Assembly (NCBI RefSeq): GCF_030272615.1
Contig: NC_081408.1
Span: forward strand, 615,844,476-615,908,475
Source of the DNA: Cryptomeria japonica
Taxonomy: Eukaryota; Streptophyta; Pinopsida; Cupressales; Cupressaceae
Length of the DNA stretch: 64,000 bases
Direction: 5' to 3'
Made by a program: the position numbers and the translations under genes. Shown piece after piece: positions 43,913-55,105 of this stretch. The notes beneath the pieces are model-generated. The model saw nothing but the letters and a program-made list of their open reading frames with translations, was not told where the DNA came from and made no database searches. Each line of letters opens with the position of its first letter. The stretch's first letter is position 1.

Positions 43913-45187
43913 CTCCTCAGTAATTAAACATTGGAAGGACTTAATTCTAAGGCTTCATCTAACGGGAATAGCGTAAGTAGGGCTTATTGTTGTAAAACTC
44001 ATGCACTAAAGAGAGAGAAAAGATTTTGAATTTTAGAGGTAGCAAATTTCAAGAAAATCAGCCAATCTCCTAGAGTTAAGTTGTTAAATGCAATCAGGAC
44101 AATCTCCCGAAATTTCGAAAAAAATGTCAGGGATCGTGGCGAACGGAGGGCACATGGTCCTCGAAACTTTTTTCAAAATTTTTAGGGATGAAAGTTATGA
44201 TGATTTTAAAGCTAATCTGAAAAAATTGAGTGATTTTACGATCTGTAGATAGGCCAAAATAAAGTTGCAATCTCAAAATTGAACCCTACCAAGATTGTTG
44301 AAAAAATGCAAAATTTGAATTTTGAAAAAGGGAGGGAAACTGAAATTTTAAATTTTATGATTTTAGAGGGAATACTGAAAGCAATACAGGCTTTGAAATT
44401 TAAAAGTTGACTCAATTTCATGCAAAATTCAAATTTGAAAGCGGAAATCAAAGTTGCCGCAATTAAACACTTAATTTCAAAAGTCACAAATTGTAAAAAT
44501 TTGAATAAAGCACTGAAATTTTGAATGAATGCCAACACACTTTTCAGATTTAGGACTGTAAGAAACACAATTTTGATATGAATTTTAATTTCAACAATTT
44601 TTGAATGATTATAAGCCTTTATCCAAGCAATCACTAGACCAACTTTGACTTTAATTTTGAAAGTGTTAGAATTGATAAAATCAGCCAAAATTCTGGATTT
44701 TAGCAGAAAAATACAGTAAGATCTAGCTCCTGAAATTTCAAAAAAAATGTCGGGGACGATGGCGCTCGGGGTGCACACGGTCCTCGCAACTTTTTTCCAA
44801 ATTTTTAGAGATGAAAGATATTGTGATTTTGTTGCGGAATCCAAAGTTACAGCCGATTTGGAGGTGTTTTGATTAGTGAAATTATCAGTCAAAGGTTGAA
44901 TCAAGAGGGTTTTAAAAATTAGGGTTTTGACACTTAACCACTTAATTTTTGGAATTAAAGCACAAATATGAATTAACAATTTGTAATAGAAGGGTAGATC
45001 TGAAACAAGCATTAACAATTAAACATTTCACAAGCTTAATTACTAAAAAGAAAATTTTAGGGTTTTTTATGCAATCAACCTCTAAAATTTGCAAAAGATC
45101 AAACATGGAAATGTAATTAAGGAAGCAAATTTTTCAGATCTAACCAAAATAATCAGAATGAGGATGTTCACGTTGGGTTCACCAAAA
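43913..45187 (-). other. Leader and PBS of element T
   Basis: The PBS on the minus strand is TGGTGAACCCAACG (45171-45184), three bases after the LTR; tRNA not assigned. The AT-rich leader repeats a GC-rich hairpin segment twice (44130-44164 and 44752-44785, GGACGATGGCGC...GGTCC type), also found once in each LTR. A 260-codon open frame (44236-45018) is low-complexity and probably accidental. Confidence 0.65.
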
Positions 45188-46401
45188 TGTAAAGCAGAAA
45201 AATCAAACCCTAGTTGTTCTCCCCTCCCCAACTCCAAGGAGAGAGAAGGGAGGTCACTAGGGTTGATGGTTTTCACTTAGGAGAGACTTTACATTCAAAA
45301 GAGGGGTTGAAACCCACAAGATCCAATCCCACACAATGCAGGATTGGATTCTAAATGAGTTTCAAGGGTTAAGACATCAAGGATACCCTCTTTTGTAAAG
45401 AATATAGATAGAATGATTGAACTAGGAATGTATGTAGAAGCAAGAAAGATTCACTTATAAACAGAGATAGGGATACGGGATGAAGTTGCGGACCTGGAAT
45501 TAGCAGTAAAATGTCGAGACGGTGTTGTTCTGCAAATTTGAGCGAAAGTTGACAGGACGATGGCGCCCGGAGTGCACACGGTCCTCCGAAAAATCTGCGA
45601 AACGAAGGTGGATCTGTTCGTCTCTGCACAAGGATTCCAGATCTTCAATTACAGCCGCGTACCTACAACCTACACACAAAAAAGAGAGGACGATTGGGGG
45701 GTTAGGGATTAGGGGTTTTCCTTTAGGTCAAACCCCGGTTTTGGAATTAACAAGAAATGAGAATGCTGTAAATGTAAATGTTTGTAATGTAAACAAGTAC
45801 TGATACCTTGTTGTAAGAATGTTTGTATTCTTACATGCGAAGGTGTAATGTATGTTGTATGTTGTATGTTGTATGTGATCTCCTCTCCAATGGTTGAATC
45901 CTTGTCTTGAATGCAACACCTAGCCTTGAATGGAGACTTAGAATGCTTGAATGCTTGAATGTTTGAATGTTTGAATATCGCTTCCGCGTCTTGCCCTTGC
46001 TCCTTTCCTTCCTCCTCTCCTTTTAGGAGAGGAAAAGTAGTTTATATACTTGTCAATTAGGGTTGAGAGACTGATTTTTCCAACCTTAGGCCGACCTAGA
46101 AACAATATTTTCCAATTTGCAAACTTCAAGACCCGATGCCCAAAAGGAGACCGGGCCCAAAATAGGGCCAGGGACCAGGGCGCTGGGTGCCATGGTCCTG
46201 GGGGACCAGGGCGCTGGGCGCCATGGTCCCACCTCTCGGGACAGTAGGGTGCAAGGAGGGATCATGCCAAGGTGCAGAAAAATGCAGTTTTTGGTGTCAC
46301 AAGCAGGTTTTGGGGTCTCCATTCAGGTTTAACATTGCATCACCATCATGAAGACCCAAATGCAGTCGAAATTGCAAGTGTCACAATTTTAGGACGCTAC
46401 A
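45188..46401 (-). repeat. 5' LTR of element T (1214 bp)
   Basis: Minus strand TGTAGCGTCCTAAAATTG to CTGCTTTACA. It has a tandem duplication of the U3 hairpin unit (46164-46231, two copies of GGACCAGGGCGCTGGG plus the pairing arm) and a TATA box near 46040-46050 on the minus strand. Confidence 0.95.
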
Positions 46402-46406
46402 CATCC

Positions 46407-46878
46407 AAACTGGCATACAGAGATGAACCGGAGGTCACATTTCATGCACAAATTTGTAGATCCGAGAAGGAATGCCAGGATTGATCGAGAAGGATTCACC
46501 AAATTCAACAACATAAATGGAAGACCCCCAATGAGGCAGTTCCATTCTGGACCAAGACAGCACGACCGATATGTATCAAATTTTCATGGTTACTATTACC
46601 GGTGTAATAAATTTGGGCACAAAATAACTGACTATAGGTTAAGCAATAAACCTTCTATGAATTTTGAAAGTAGAAATTCATTTAATGCACTCCGAGATAT
46701 GAATGTTGTTTTCTATCAGTGCAATGGATATGGACATAAGAGCTTTGATTGTAGGAAGAACGAACCGATATCCTACAATAGCATTAAAGATGCTTCTTTT
46801 ATTGAAAACATATAATGTTATAACTATCAAGAATTTGGACACATAGCCAAATTATGCAGAAACAAGAAGATCAAGCAA
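46407..46878 (+). pseudogene. Element C gag, second part with zinc knuckles
   Basis: It resumes after element T. Three knuckles are recognisable but each has lost at least one ligand: YYRCNKFGHKITDY (first and last Cys changed to Tyr), FYQCNGYGHKSFDC (first Cys is Phe) and CYNYQEFGHIAKLC (second Cys is Tyr). Frames: 46423-46815 is open, then a TAA at 46813-46815. The matching region of copia B keeps two of these intact, so loss happened in this copy. Confidence 0.85.
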
Positions 46879-47327
46879 GTGAAGGAAAATCCTGATCAAA
46901 GACCAGTATCTGAACCTGAGCAGAATTTAGGAGCTAACAATAAGAAGGAAATCAAATTGGTTTGGGTTGAGAAAGAAAAGGAAAAGACAGAATCAAGTCT
47001 CATAGTGCAAACTACCTTACATGTTGAGAGGAAAAATCTATGGGTAGTAGATAGTGGTTGCTCAAACCAAATGATTGGTGACAAAAGAAAATTCATTAAT
47101 CTTGAAGATTGGAATGGTGGATCGGTAAGGTTTGGAGACAATTCATCCATCAAAATAAAGGGAAAAGGAACACTAAGAATTGATGGAAAATTGAAGGCAC
47201 ATGATGTATATTATGTGGAAGGCCTCAAACATAATCTGCTAAGTGTGAGTCAAATGTGCAACAAAGGTTACAAATTCACCTTTGACTCAACCAATTGTCA
47301 GATAAAGAAAGACAGTGCCGGTAAAGT
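46879..47327 (+). pseudogene. Element C protease
   Basis: It reads EIKLVWVEKEKEKTESSLIV, then NLWVVDSGCSNQMIGDKRKF with an intact DSG triad, VRFGDNSSIKIKGKGTLRI and DVYYVEGLKHNLLSVSQMCN. The whole block lies in the 271-codon open frame 46879-47694 with integrase. A copia protease would release Gag and Pol products. Confidence 0.9.
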
Positions 47328-48318
47328 GGTGGTAGAAGGAAAGAGAACTAATGGAAATGTTTATAATTTGAAGGAATGCTATGAGTCTCAATGTATGTTA
47401 GGACAAGTAGATGAAATTTGGTTGTGGCATAGAAGATTAGGCCACATAAATTTTGATAACTTGGTTGTAGTAAGCAAAAAGGGGTGTGTGAGGAATATTC
47501 CACCCATCATCAAGCTAGTAAACACATTTTGTGATGAATGTGTAAAAGGAAAGCAAATAAGAGTAAGTTTCAGAACAAAGGAGAACAACACCTCCAAGCC
47601 ACTTGAGATTGTGCATATAGATCTATGTGGTCCAACTAGAACAAGAGCACTTGCCGATGAAAGATACTTCATGCTTTTCATTGATGACTACTGAAGGATG
47701 ACATGGGTCACCTTTCTGCAAGATAAATCACAAGCATTTGAAAGATTCAAGATCTTTCGAAATATGGTGGAAAAGGAAAGTGGGTACAAATTAAAATGTC
47801 TAAGATCAGACAGGGGTGGAGAGTTCACATCAAATGAATTTGAAGATTACTATGAAAAACATGGAATTAGAAGACAATACTCTTCTCCTTGAACACCACA
47901 ACAAAATGATGTGGTAGAAAGGAAGAACGGGACAGTCAAGGAGATGGCCAGAACTATGTTGAATGAGGCCAGTCTACCAGATACTTATTGGAAAGAAGCA
48001 GTGCATACTACTGCATACACCTTGAACCAGGTTCAGTTAAGAACAAACAGCAAGATGACACCTTATGAATTATGGTATGATCGGAAGCCATCAGTCAAAT
48101 ATTTCAAAGTTTTTGGAAGCAAATGCTTCATCAAGAAAGATATGGATGGTTTGGGAAGCTTTGACTCTAGAAGTGATGAAGGGATATTCCTTGGTTACTC
48201 GTCAAATAGAAAGACCTACAAATGTTACAATAAAAGACTAAGAAGAATTGTTGAAAGCGTGCATATAAGAGTTGATGAGGATATGCACAAAGGATGTCAA
48301 CCATACATTAACTAGTAT
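47328..48318 (+). pseudogene. Element C integrase
   Basis: GAG-pre-integrase (GKRTNGNVYNLKECYESQC, WLWHRRLGHINFDNLVVVSK) is followed by CDECVKGK and the core: DLCGPTRTRALADERY, then a TGA at 47692-47694 in FIDDY-stop-RMTW, LRSDRGGEFTSNEFEDYYEK, a stop at about 47890, and NDVVERKNGTVKEMARTMLN. The catalytic Asp, Asp and Glu are all readable. The C-terminal domain continues to ESVHIRVDEDMHKGCQPY and a stop at 48313-48315. Confidence 0.9.
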
Positions 48319-50044
48319 GATGACTCCGATGATGAAAATATTGATGTTCAGTCTGACACTGAACCAAAGGTAGCACCTCAGAAGGCTCCCAATCGGTATG
48401 TACAGTTTAGTCATCCGGAAGAGAAAATTCTGGGAAATAAGAGTGATGGTGTTCAGACTAGAAGAAGACTTGCCCAAAATGATGAACAAGTCAACCTATG
48501 TCTCATAACTGAAGTTGAACCCAAAACTTTCATTGAGGCTGGCAAGAGACAAGAGTGGATGGATGCCATGGAAGAATAAATGCACCAAATTGAGAAGAAC
48601 AAGACTTGGGAATTAGTCCCTAGACCGGAAGATAAGAACATCATTGGCACAAAGTGGGTCTACCAGAACAAAATGAATGAAGAAGGTAAGGTTGTGAGGC
48701 ACAAAGCTAGACTAGTGTGCAAAGGATACTCTCCGGTAGAATAGATTGACTTTGAAGAAACATTTGCACCGGTGGCTAGATTAGAAGCAATTAGGATGTT
48801 TCTAGCTTACTCTGCCTACAAGGGCTACAAAGTGTACCAAATGGATGTAAAATCTTCTTTTCTAAATGGAAATTTAGAAAAAGAAGTATACATGGAGCAA
48901 CCGGAAGGATTTCTACTACATGATGATGAGACATTTGTATGTCAGTTAAAGAAATCTTTGTATGGTCTAAAACAAGCCCCCAGAGCATGGTACTCAAGAT
49001 TAGATCTGTATCTAAAGGAGTGGGGATTCAAAAAGGGAAGTGCTGAAAGCAATTTTTACATAAAAAAGATGGGAATTACATGATTATTGTGGTTGTGTAT
49101 GTAGATGACATCATCTTTGGTGGCAACAAGGATACTCTCTGCAAAGAGTTTGCTGATCAGATGCAGTCAGAATTTGAGATGTCAATGCTTGGTGAATTGA
49201 CTTACTTCTTTGGCTTGCAGATACTACAGAAAGATTAAGGAATCTTTATCTCACAGGTCAAGTACGCAAAGGAGATGCTGAAGAAATTCCAACTGGAAGA
49301 TTGCAAACCAGTAAGTACTCCCATGGTGACTGGCAGCAAATTAAGTAAGAATGATGAATCACTAGTAGTGGATTAGGCTTTGTATGGATCCATGATAGGC
49401 AGTCTACTATATCTAACTACTTCAAGACCAGATATTATTCAGGCAGTATGTATGGTGGCCAGATTTCAAACTACACCAAAGAAGTCACACATGAATGTTG
49501 TTAGCAGAATTTTTAGGTATCTACAAGGAATGCTTAGCTATGGTTTGTGGTATCCTAAATAGGGAAATTTTATTTTAGAAGCATACATTGATGCCGATTG
49601 GGAAGGGTTTATTGATGATAGAAAGAGCACAAGTGGTGGTGTGTTCTTTCTGGGCGACTGATTGGTCTCATGGCATAGCAAGAAGCAGGATTCAATCTCC
49701 CTATCTACTGCTGAAGCTGAATACATTGTTGCTACTACATGTTGCTCTCAGGTGCTTTGGATGAAGTAGACTCTCAAAGATATCCAAGTGGACATCACTA
49801 ATCACATTCTCATCCAGTGTGACAATTAAAGTGCAATCAACATAGCAAAGAATCTGGTCATGCATTACAGAACAAAGCACATTGCAATCAAATACCACTT
49901 CCTCAGAGAGAAGGTTGAAGGACAAGAGGTAAGAATGGATTATGTTCCTACTGGTGAACAAGTAGCAGACATTTTCACCAAACCACTACTGGTAAGCACG
50001 TTCAAGTACCTCCAACACAAGTTGGGAGTTGTATCATTTACCTA
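48319..50044 (+). pseudogene. Element C reverse transcriptase and RNase H
   Basis: Linker, then RT: WMDAMEE-stop, [40 protein letters not shown] and [21 protein letters not shown] frameshift near 49075 precedes the active site YVDD (49098-49109) followed by IIFGGNKDTLCKEF. RNase H reads AYIDADWEGFIDDRKSTSGG, SISLSTAEAEYIVATTCCS, INIAKNLVMHYRTKHIAIK and DIFTKPLLVSTFKYLQHKLG. At least seven stops occur, many at TGG or CAA/CAG-derived positions. The reading order is otherwise complete. Confidence 0.9.
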
Positions 50045-50061
50045 GGAAGGTTTGTGTGGTT

Positions 50062-50167
50062 CAAAGGGGGAGTGCACAAGTACCCTTTGTCATTGTGTTA
50101 AAGGGGGAGAAATGTACCGTTATGGAGTGGACTGTGAGAAGTTGACATCAATGCCAAAGGGGGAGAT
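50062..50167 (+). other. Multiple polypurine tracts of element C
   Basis: Three CAAAGGGGGAG-type tracts (about 50062, 50100 and 50154), the last directly before the LTR. Confidence 0.8.
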
Positions 50168-51539
50168 TGTTGACATTTTGGCACTTAGTTGTCATTGATG
50201 TCAACTGGTGGAGATTGAGCATGGTAGATGGTTTCCTGGATAATAATGAAGAGGTAGAATGTTAAGATGTACAATCGGTACAGGATGCTATACCGGTCAA
50301 TAGGTGAAGAACACTCTATTGGCAAAGGGTTTTACCGATATGTGTTTGTCAGACCAACTAAACATTGGAAAGTCGTGTCTTGATTAGTGTGAACTTGAGG
50401 TGGCAAGTAGGGTGTGGTTGGTGAAGCTTCATCTGCAGGGTCAATGAAATAGATATTCGCCATTAATGAAGGAACCACAAATCAAGGGATTGCATCAGAC
50501 TGATTGTGGCTCGAGGAAGAAGGAATGACAGAGGAAGATCAAGGGATTAGTTGGCACCTGGATCAAAGAAAGAAGATCGGATCAAAAGAATACATCGAGA
50601 AGGAAATAGTAGAGGCATTAATAGCAATTTGACATATGTAAATCTATATAAAGGATCATGTTTCCCCTGTCTATAAAACATGTCTTAAAAGGCACGGAAA
50701 TGACGGAGTTGAACCGATGGACTTCAAGGAGATCAGATCTTGCAAGATCTAACTAGATTTTATTTGCCTCGAGGATGGTGAAGAAACCCTAACCGCCTGG
50801 ATTTTGAATTGTTTTAGTGGGAAATCATCTTATAAGAAAATGGAGCAATGTACAGAAAATTATGATGTTGCAGTGAAGAAAGTAATGTGGAGAGAAGTTG
50901 GAAGAAGAAAACTTGAGAAGGGGTTTTGATCAAGTTATAGTGTGAGTAAGCAAGCAGACCGGTCAGAGGACTCTACCGGTAGTTTCATAGGCAAGCACTT
51001 GAGCCTTATCGGTAAGGCATGGCAGAGAAGGTAGCATTCCAGCGTGACACGGTGTACTGAGAGACTGTGTGTGAGAAGGAGAGAAAGATAATAGAAAGTT
51101 AATTGATTCAAGAGCTACAAAATTCATTTGCAGTAAGAAGCCTAAATTGTACTCAAATATATTTCAATATACATTGCCAAGTTGGAGCTTGGTGTAGGGG
51201 TTGGTGCTCCTTGGGTTGGTGCCCTAAAAGTGCAGGGGTTGGTGCTCCTCGGGTTGGTGCCCTAAAATTTGTAATTGTTTTTAACTGTGAGGTTGGATTG
51301 GAGCAGTAGACTTTAGCATCTTTTCTCACTGAGGTTTTTCTCATATTGGGTTTTCCTCATAAATCCGGTGTTGTGAGTTGGTTTTGTGTGCATGGTCACT
51401 TTACCTTTCTTTCTTATATTACCGGTTTGACTGTCTATGTGATTAAGTACATAATTGATATTCTCAAGTTAGATCAGAAAAAGAATAGACCTAGGAACCA
51501 CTAATTCACCCCCCTCTCAGTGGTACTCTATGTTCAACA
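50168..51539 (+). repeat. 3' LTR of element C (1372 bp)
   Basis: It starts TGTTGACATTTTGGCACTTA and ends TATGTTCAACA. It is longer than the 5' LTR chiefly because of an extra minisatellite unit (51193-51267). Confidence 0.95.
51193..51267 (+). repeat. LTR minisatellite, two units
   Basis: Two units of about 37 bp, GTGTAGGGGTTGGTGCTCC and GTGCAGGGGTTGGTGCTCC, each ending GTTGGTGCCCTAAAA. The 5' LTR of the same element has one. Confidence 0.9.
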
Positions 51540-51544
51540 ACTTG

Positions 51545-53127
51545 CCAAGAATGATGAACAAGTCAACTTCTGCCTCATGACTGAAGGAGAACCTAAAACC
51601 TTCAATGAGGTCAGCAAAAGTCAGCAATGGATGGATGCCATGGAAGAAGAGTTGCAATAGATTGAGAAGAACAAGACTTGGGAATTAGTCTATAGACCGG
51701 AAGACAAGAACGTCATTGGCACCAAATGGGTCTACCAAAATAAGATGAATGAAGAAGGTAAAATTGTTAGGCATAAAGTTATACTTGTGTGCAAGGGTTA
51801 CTCTCAAGTAGAGGGCATTGATTTTGAAGAAACTTTTGCACCGATTGCTAGATTAGAAGCAATTAGAATGTTTCTAGCCTTTTCTGCCTACAAGGGTTAT
51901 AAAGTATATCAAATAGATGTAAAATTTCCCTTCCTCAATGGAAATTTGGAAGAAGAAGTGTACATGGAGCAATCGGAAGGGTTTTTGCTACATGATGATG
52001 AAACCTTTGTGTCTCGATTGAAGAAAGCCTTGTATTGTTTAAAGCAAGCTCCTAGAGCATGGTATTCAAGACTAGATCAGTACCTGAAGGAGAAAGGATT
52101 CAAAAAGGGGAGTGCTGACAACAATTTATAAATCAAGAAAGATGGAAACCACATGATCATTGTGTTTGTGTATGTAGATTACATTATTTTTGGAGGCAAC
52201 AAGGACACCCTTTGCAAAGAATTTGTTGATCAAATGCAGTTAGAGTTTGAGATATCAATGCTTGGAGAATTGACATACTTCCTTGGTTTGCAGATATCAC
52301 AGAACAATAAGGGAATCTTTATCTCACAAACCAAGTATGCAAAGGATATGTTGAATAAATTTCAAATGGAGGATTGCAAACTGGTAAGCACTCCTATGGT
52401 GACTAGAAGCAAATTAAGCAAGAATGATGAATCACTTGTGGTGAGTCAAAATTGTATAGATCCATGATAGGTAGCCTATTTTATCTTAATGCTTCTAGAC
52501 CAGATATAGTGCAGGTAGTGTGCATGTTGGCTATATTTCAAGTTGCGCCTAAGCAGTCACAAATGAATGTCGTAAGCGGAATTTTTAGGTACTTGCAAGG
52601 AACACTCGGTTATGGATTGTGGTACCCTAAACAAGGGGAATTCCTCTTGGAAGCATATACTGATGTTGATTGGGTAGGTTGTATTGATGATCGGAAGAGA
52701 GCAAGTGGTGGTGAATTCTTCTTAGGAGACCGGTTGGTCTCATGGCATAACAAGAAGTAGGATTTAGTCTCCCTATCAACTACTAAAGAAGAATACATTG
52801 TTGTTGCTACATGAGTCTCTCAGCTTCTTTGGATGAAGAAAACCCTCAAGGACATATAGGTGGACATCTCTAATCCTATTCCCATCCAGTGTGATAATTC
52901 TAGTGCCATAAACATATCAAAGAATCTAGTGATGCATTCCAAGACAAAGCATATAGCCATCAACGTATCATTTTCTCAGAGAGAAGGTTGAAGGACATGA
53001 AGTAAAGATGGATTATGTCCCTACAAGAGAACAAGTGGTAGACATTTTCACCAAACCATTATCGGTAAGCACTTTTGAGTACTTAAGAAACAAGTTGGGA
53101 GTTGTGTCACCTGCCTTATGTACTTAA
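51545..53127 (+). pseudogene. Element E reverse transcriptase and RNase H
   Basis: It continues the interrupted pol of E. RT blocks: [40 protein letters not shown] and [20 protein letters not shown]. The active site reads YVDY (52171-52182): the second catalytic Asp is Tyr. Then IIFGGNKDTLCKEF and LEFEISMLGELTYFLGLQIS. RNase H: AYTDVDWVGCIDDRKRASGG, INISKNLVMHSKTKHIAI and DIFTKPLSVSTFEYLRNKLG. Stops and frame changes lie near 51660, 52131, 52465, 52760, 52815 and 52960. Confidence 0.9.
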
Positions 53128-53260
53128 ATTGGTAAGGACTTATTTGGTTCAGGGGGTGTTCATAGCAGTATCTATAGCTCTTCAACCACATGTTGATCAG
53201 AGGGAATGTTTAAGGTTCTATGTCTCTGTACTAGCTGTAATCCCTAAAAGAAGATTTGAC

Positions 53261-53391
53261 TAAGGGGGAGATAGGTATGATTCAAAGGGGGAGTATAAAG
53301 TACCCTGACCCTTTGTCATTGTGTCAAAGGGGGAGAAATCTATCGATATGAATTCTTGCAGTAAGTTGACATCAATGCCAAAGGGGGAGAT
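53261..53391 (+). other. Multiple polypurine tracts of element E
   Basis: Four tracts: TAAGGGGGAGAT (53261), CAAAGGGGGAGTAT (53283), CAAAGGGGGAGAAA (about 53325) and CAAAGGGGGAGAT (about 53379) abutting the LTR. Confidence 0.85.
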
Positions 53392-55105
53392 TATTGGCAT
53401 TATTGGCATTAAGTTGTCATTGACATCAACTGGTTTGGCATGGTCACCGATGAGTAAGAAGTGGTGACCGGTATAAGAGAAGTAAGACATGATGATGTCA
53501 ATCGATATGTGAGTAAGAAGACAGAAGGAAGGTTATCGATACACATGAATTGTGTTATCTCTCAGTAAAGTAGGCTCACCAGTAAGGCAAGCAAGAAAGC
53601 AAAAGAAGAACTGAAGGATGTAAACTGGTATACTCAGAGAAGATTAATGCTATCAGTAAATGGACTGAGTAGTAGGACCAGCATGTTTGATGGAAGGCCC
53701 ATTTGACCCACCAAAAAAAGAAGAGGTTTACAGGCATCAAGGCCCACCAGTGGAGTTAGGTTATATCGATAAGGTGAGTTGAACCAGTAGTCAATCTTGG
53801 TCAACCAAGAATGTCAAACCAATATAGAAAACCAAGTAGAGGAGGATGTCAACAAAGATGATAGCTAGAAGCTAGGTGATGATCATGCATAGGTCAGTGA
53901 AGTGTGCATCGACATAACAGTCAGCAAGCAGGTCAGCCTTTATGAAGAACCCGCAAGTCATGGGAGGATGGCAGAAGATTTCATCTTGAGGAAGACAAAC
54001 TAGCAAGTGATTGAACTTATCCTACAAGAAGATCTGATCTTTGTACCTATTCACCGAAGGAAACAATCGAGGCATTAATGGCATGTGGCAGAGAAATGCA
54101 GAAAAGCATGGTGCAGACCTCTAGATATAGAAAACGCACGTTGGAATGTGAGGTGTTGGCGGTGCTGATCAATGACATGCAGATCATCTCTCTGGAAAAG
54201 TAGATCTGATCAAATCTAATACAGATTGAGTTGGTGAAGGCAAAGCCTAACATGACATTGTTTGAATGATGTTTGGGTGGGAACCCTAGAAGATAAATAT
54301 GTGAGCTTGAAACTAAAATGAGTTGATGCTTGATGTGAAGAGTGAGAGAGAAGAGAGCTTGAGAAAGGAGAAAGATCATCTCCCTTAGAGTTTATTCTAA
54401 GAAATTTACAGAGTGAGTTAGCAAGTGAACCGATGAGAGGGTCTAACCGGCAAAGACAGAGTAATCGGTAAACTGTTGCAGGTCAAACAATTAAGCTAAC
54501 TTGTGAGGTGTGATTGATCAAGAAGGCATCCGAGTGTGACATAGTGTAGTGAGAGGCTGAGAAAGGAAGAAGAGAGACTAAGAGTAACTGGTGAGTGATC
54601 AAAGAGAGTAATCTGATAACCGTCAATGTAAGAACCAGTGAAGAAGAGAAGTTTCTTAATCAGTAGTAATCTATTGATCAGGTGTTGCAGAACTCATTTG
54701 CAACTAGGTACTATAATTGTATCAAAATTGTATTTCATTATACATCACCGAGTTGGAGCTTGGTGCAGGGGTTGGTGCTCCTTGGGTTGGTGCCCTCAGT
54801 AGGGGTTGGTTCTCTTTGGGTTGGTGCCCTAAATCATTGTAATCCATTGTTTTATTGTGAGGCTAGATTGGAGCAATAGAATCCAGTAGCATTTCTCCTC
54901 GAGGTTTTTCCATATTGGGTTTTCCTCATACATCTGGTGTTGTGGGTTGAAATTGAGTGTTTGCCTCTTTTGATATCCACATTTGTCTAACCAATTTGAT
55001 GTTTTAGTGCTTAGGGTGATAACTGGTATACCAAGGTTGTTTAAAAAGAAAAGAATTTAGATACCATTGATTCACCCCCTCTCAGTGGATACATTGTGTC
55101 CAACA
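53392..55105 (+). repeat. 3' LTR of element E (1714 bp)
   Basis: It starts TATTGGCATTATTGGCATTA (TG eroded to TA) and ends TTGTGTCCAACA. A two-unit minisatellite lies at 54765-54831. It is close to the LTR of D in its first 60 bases and in the last third. The open frames 53260-53490 and 54047-54379 are antisense and look accidental. Confidence 0.85.
54765..54831 (+). repeat. LTR minisatellite, two units
   Basis: GCAGGGGTTGGTGCTCC and TAGGGGTTGGTTCTC units, each followed by GTTGGTGCCCT. Confidence 0.8.

Larger units (their letters stand above)
38582..46401 (-). mobile_element. Element T, non-autonomous gag-protease retrotransposon
   Basis: It has two LTRs of 1204 and 1214 bp, a PBS, a leader of about 1.3 kb, one long Gag-protease frame, a 3' UTR and a PPT, flanked by perfect CATCC duplications (38577-38581 and 46402-46406). 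The internal 5.4 kb has no RT, RNase H or integrase, so this matches the class described as TR-GAG elements: large non-autonomous copies that keep gag. The protease block (LGYPWL) and FHRHRGH knuckle relate it to Tat/Athila-type gypsy elements. Insertion into element C makes it the youngest element in the nest. Confidence 0.9.
35592..51539 (+). mobile_element. Copia element C, complete structure, TSD ACTTG
   Basis: It has two LTRs (35592-36926 and 50168-51539), PBS, gag, protease, integrase, RT, RNase H and several PPTs in copia order. Perfect 5-bp target duplications ACTTG flank it (35587-35591 and 51540-51544), and both flanks belong to element E. Without element T it is about 8.1 kb. Every domain has stops or frameshifts. 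Sirevirus-like by Gag, PBS and repeated PPTs. Confidence 0.95.
34453..55105 (+). mobile_element. Copia element E, 3' half, interrupted by C
   Basis: A plus-strand Sirevirus-like copy starting in the integrase core (VHTDLC) at the junction with D and ending with a 3' LTR at 55105. A 309-bp foreign piece lies at 34969-35277 and the complete element C at 35592-51539. Gag, protease, the first part of integrase and the 5' LTR are missing. Confidence 0.85.
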
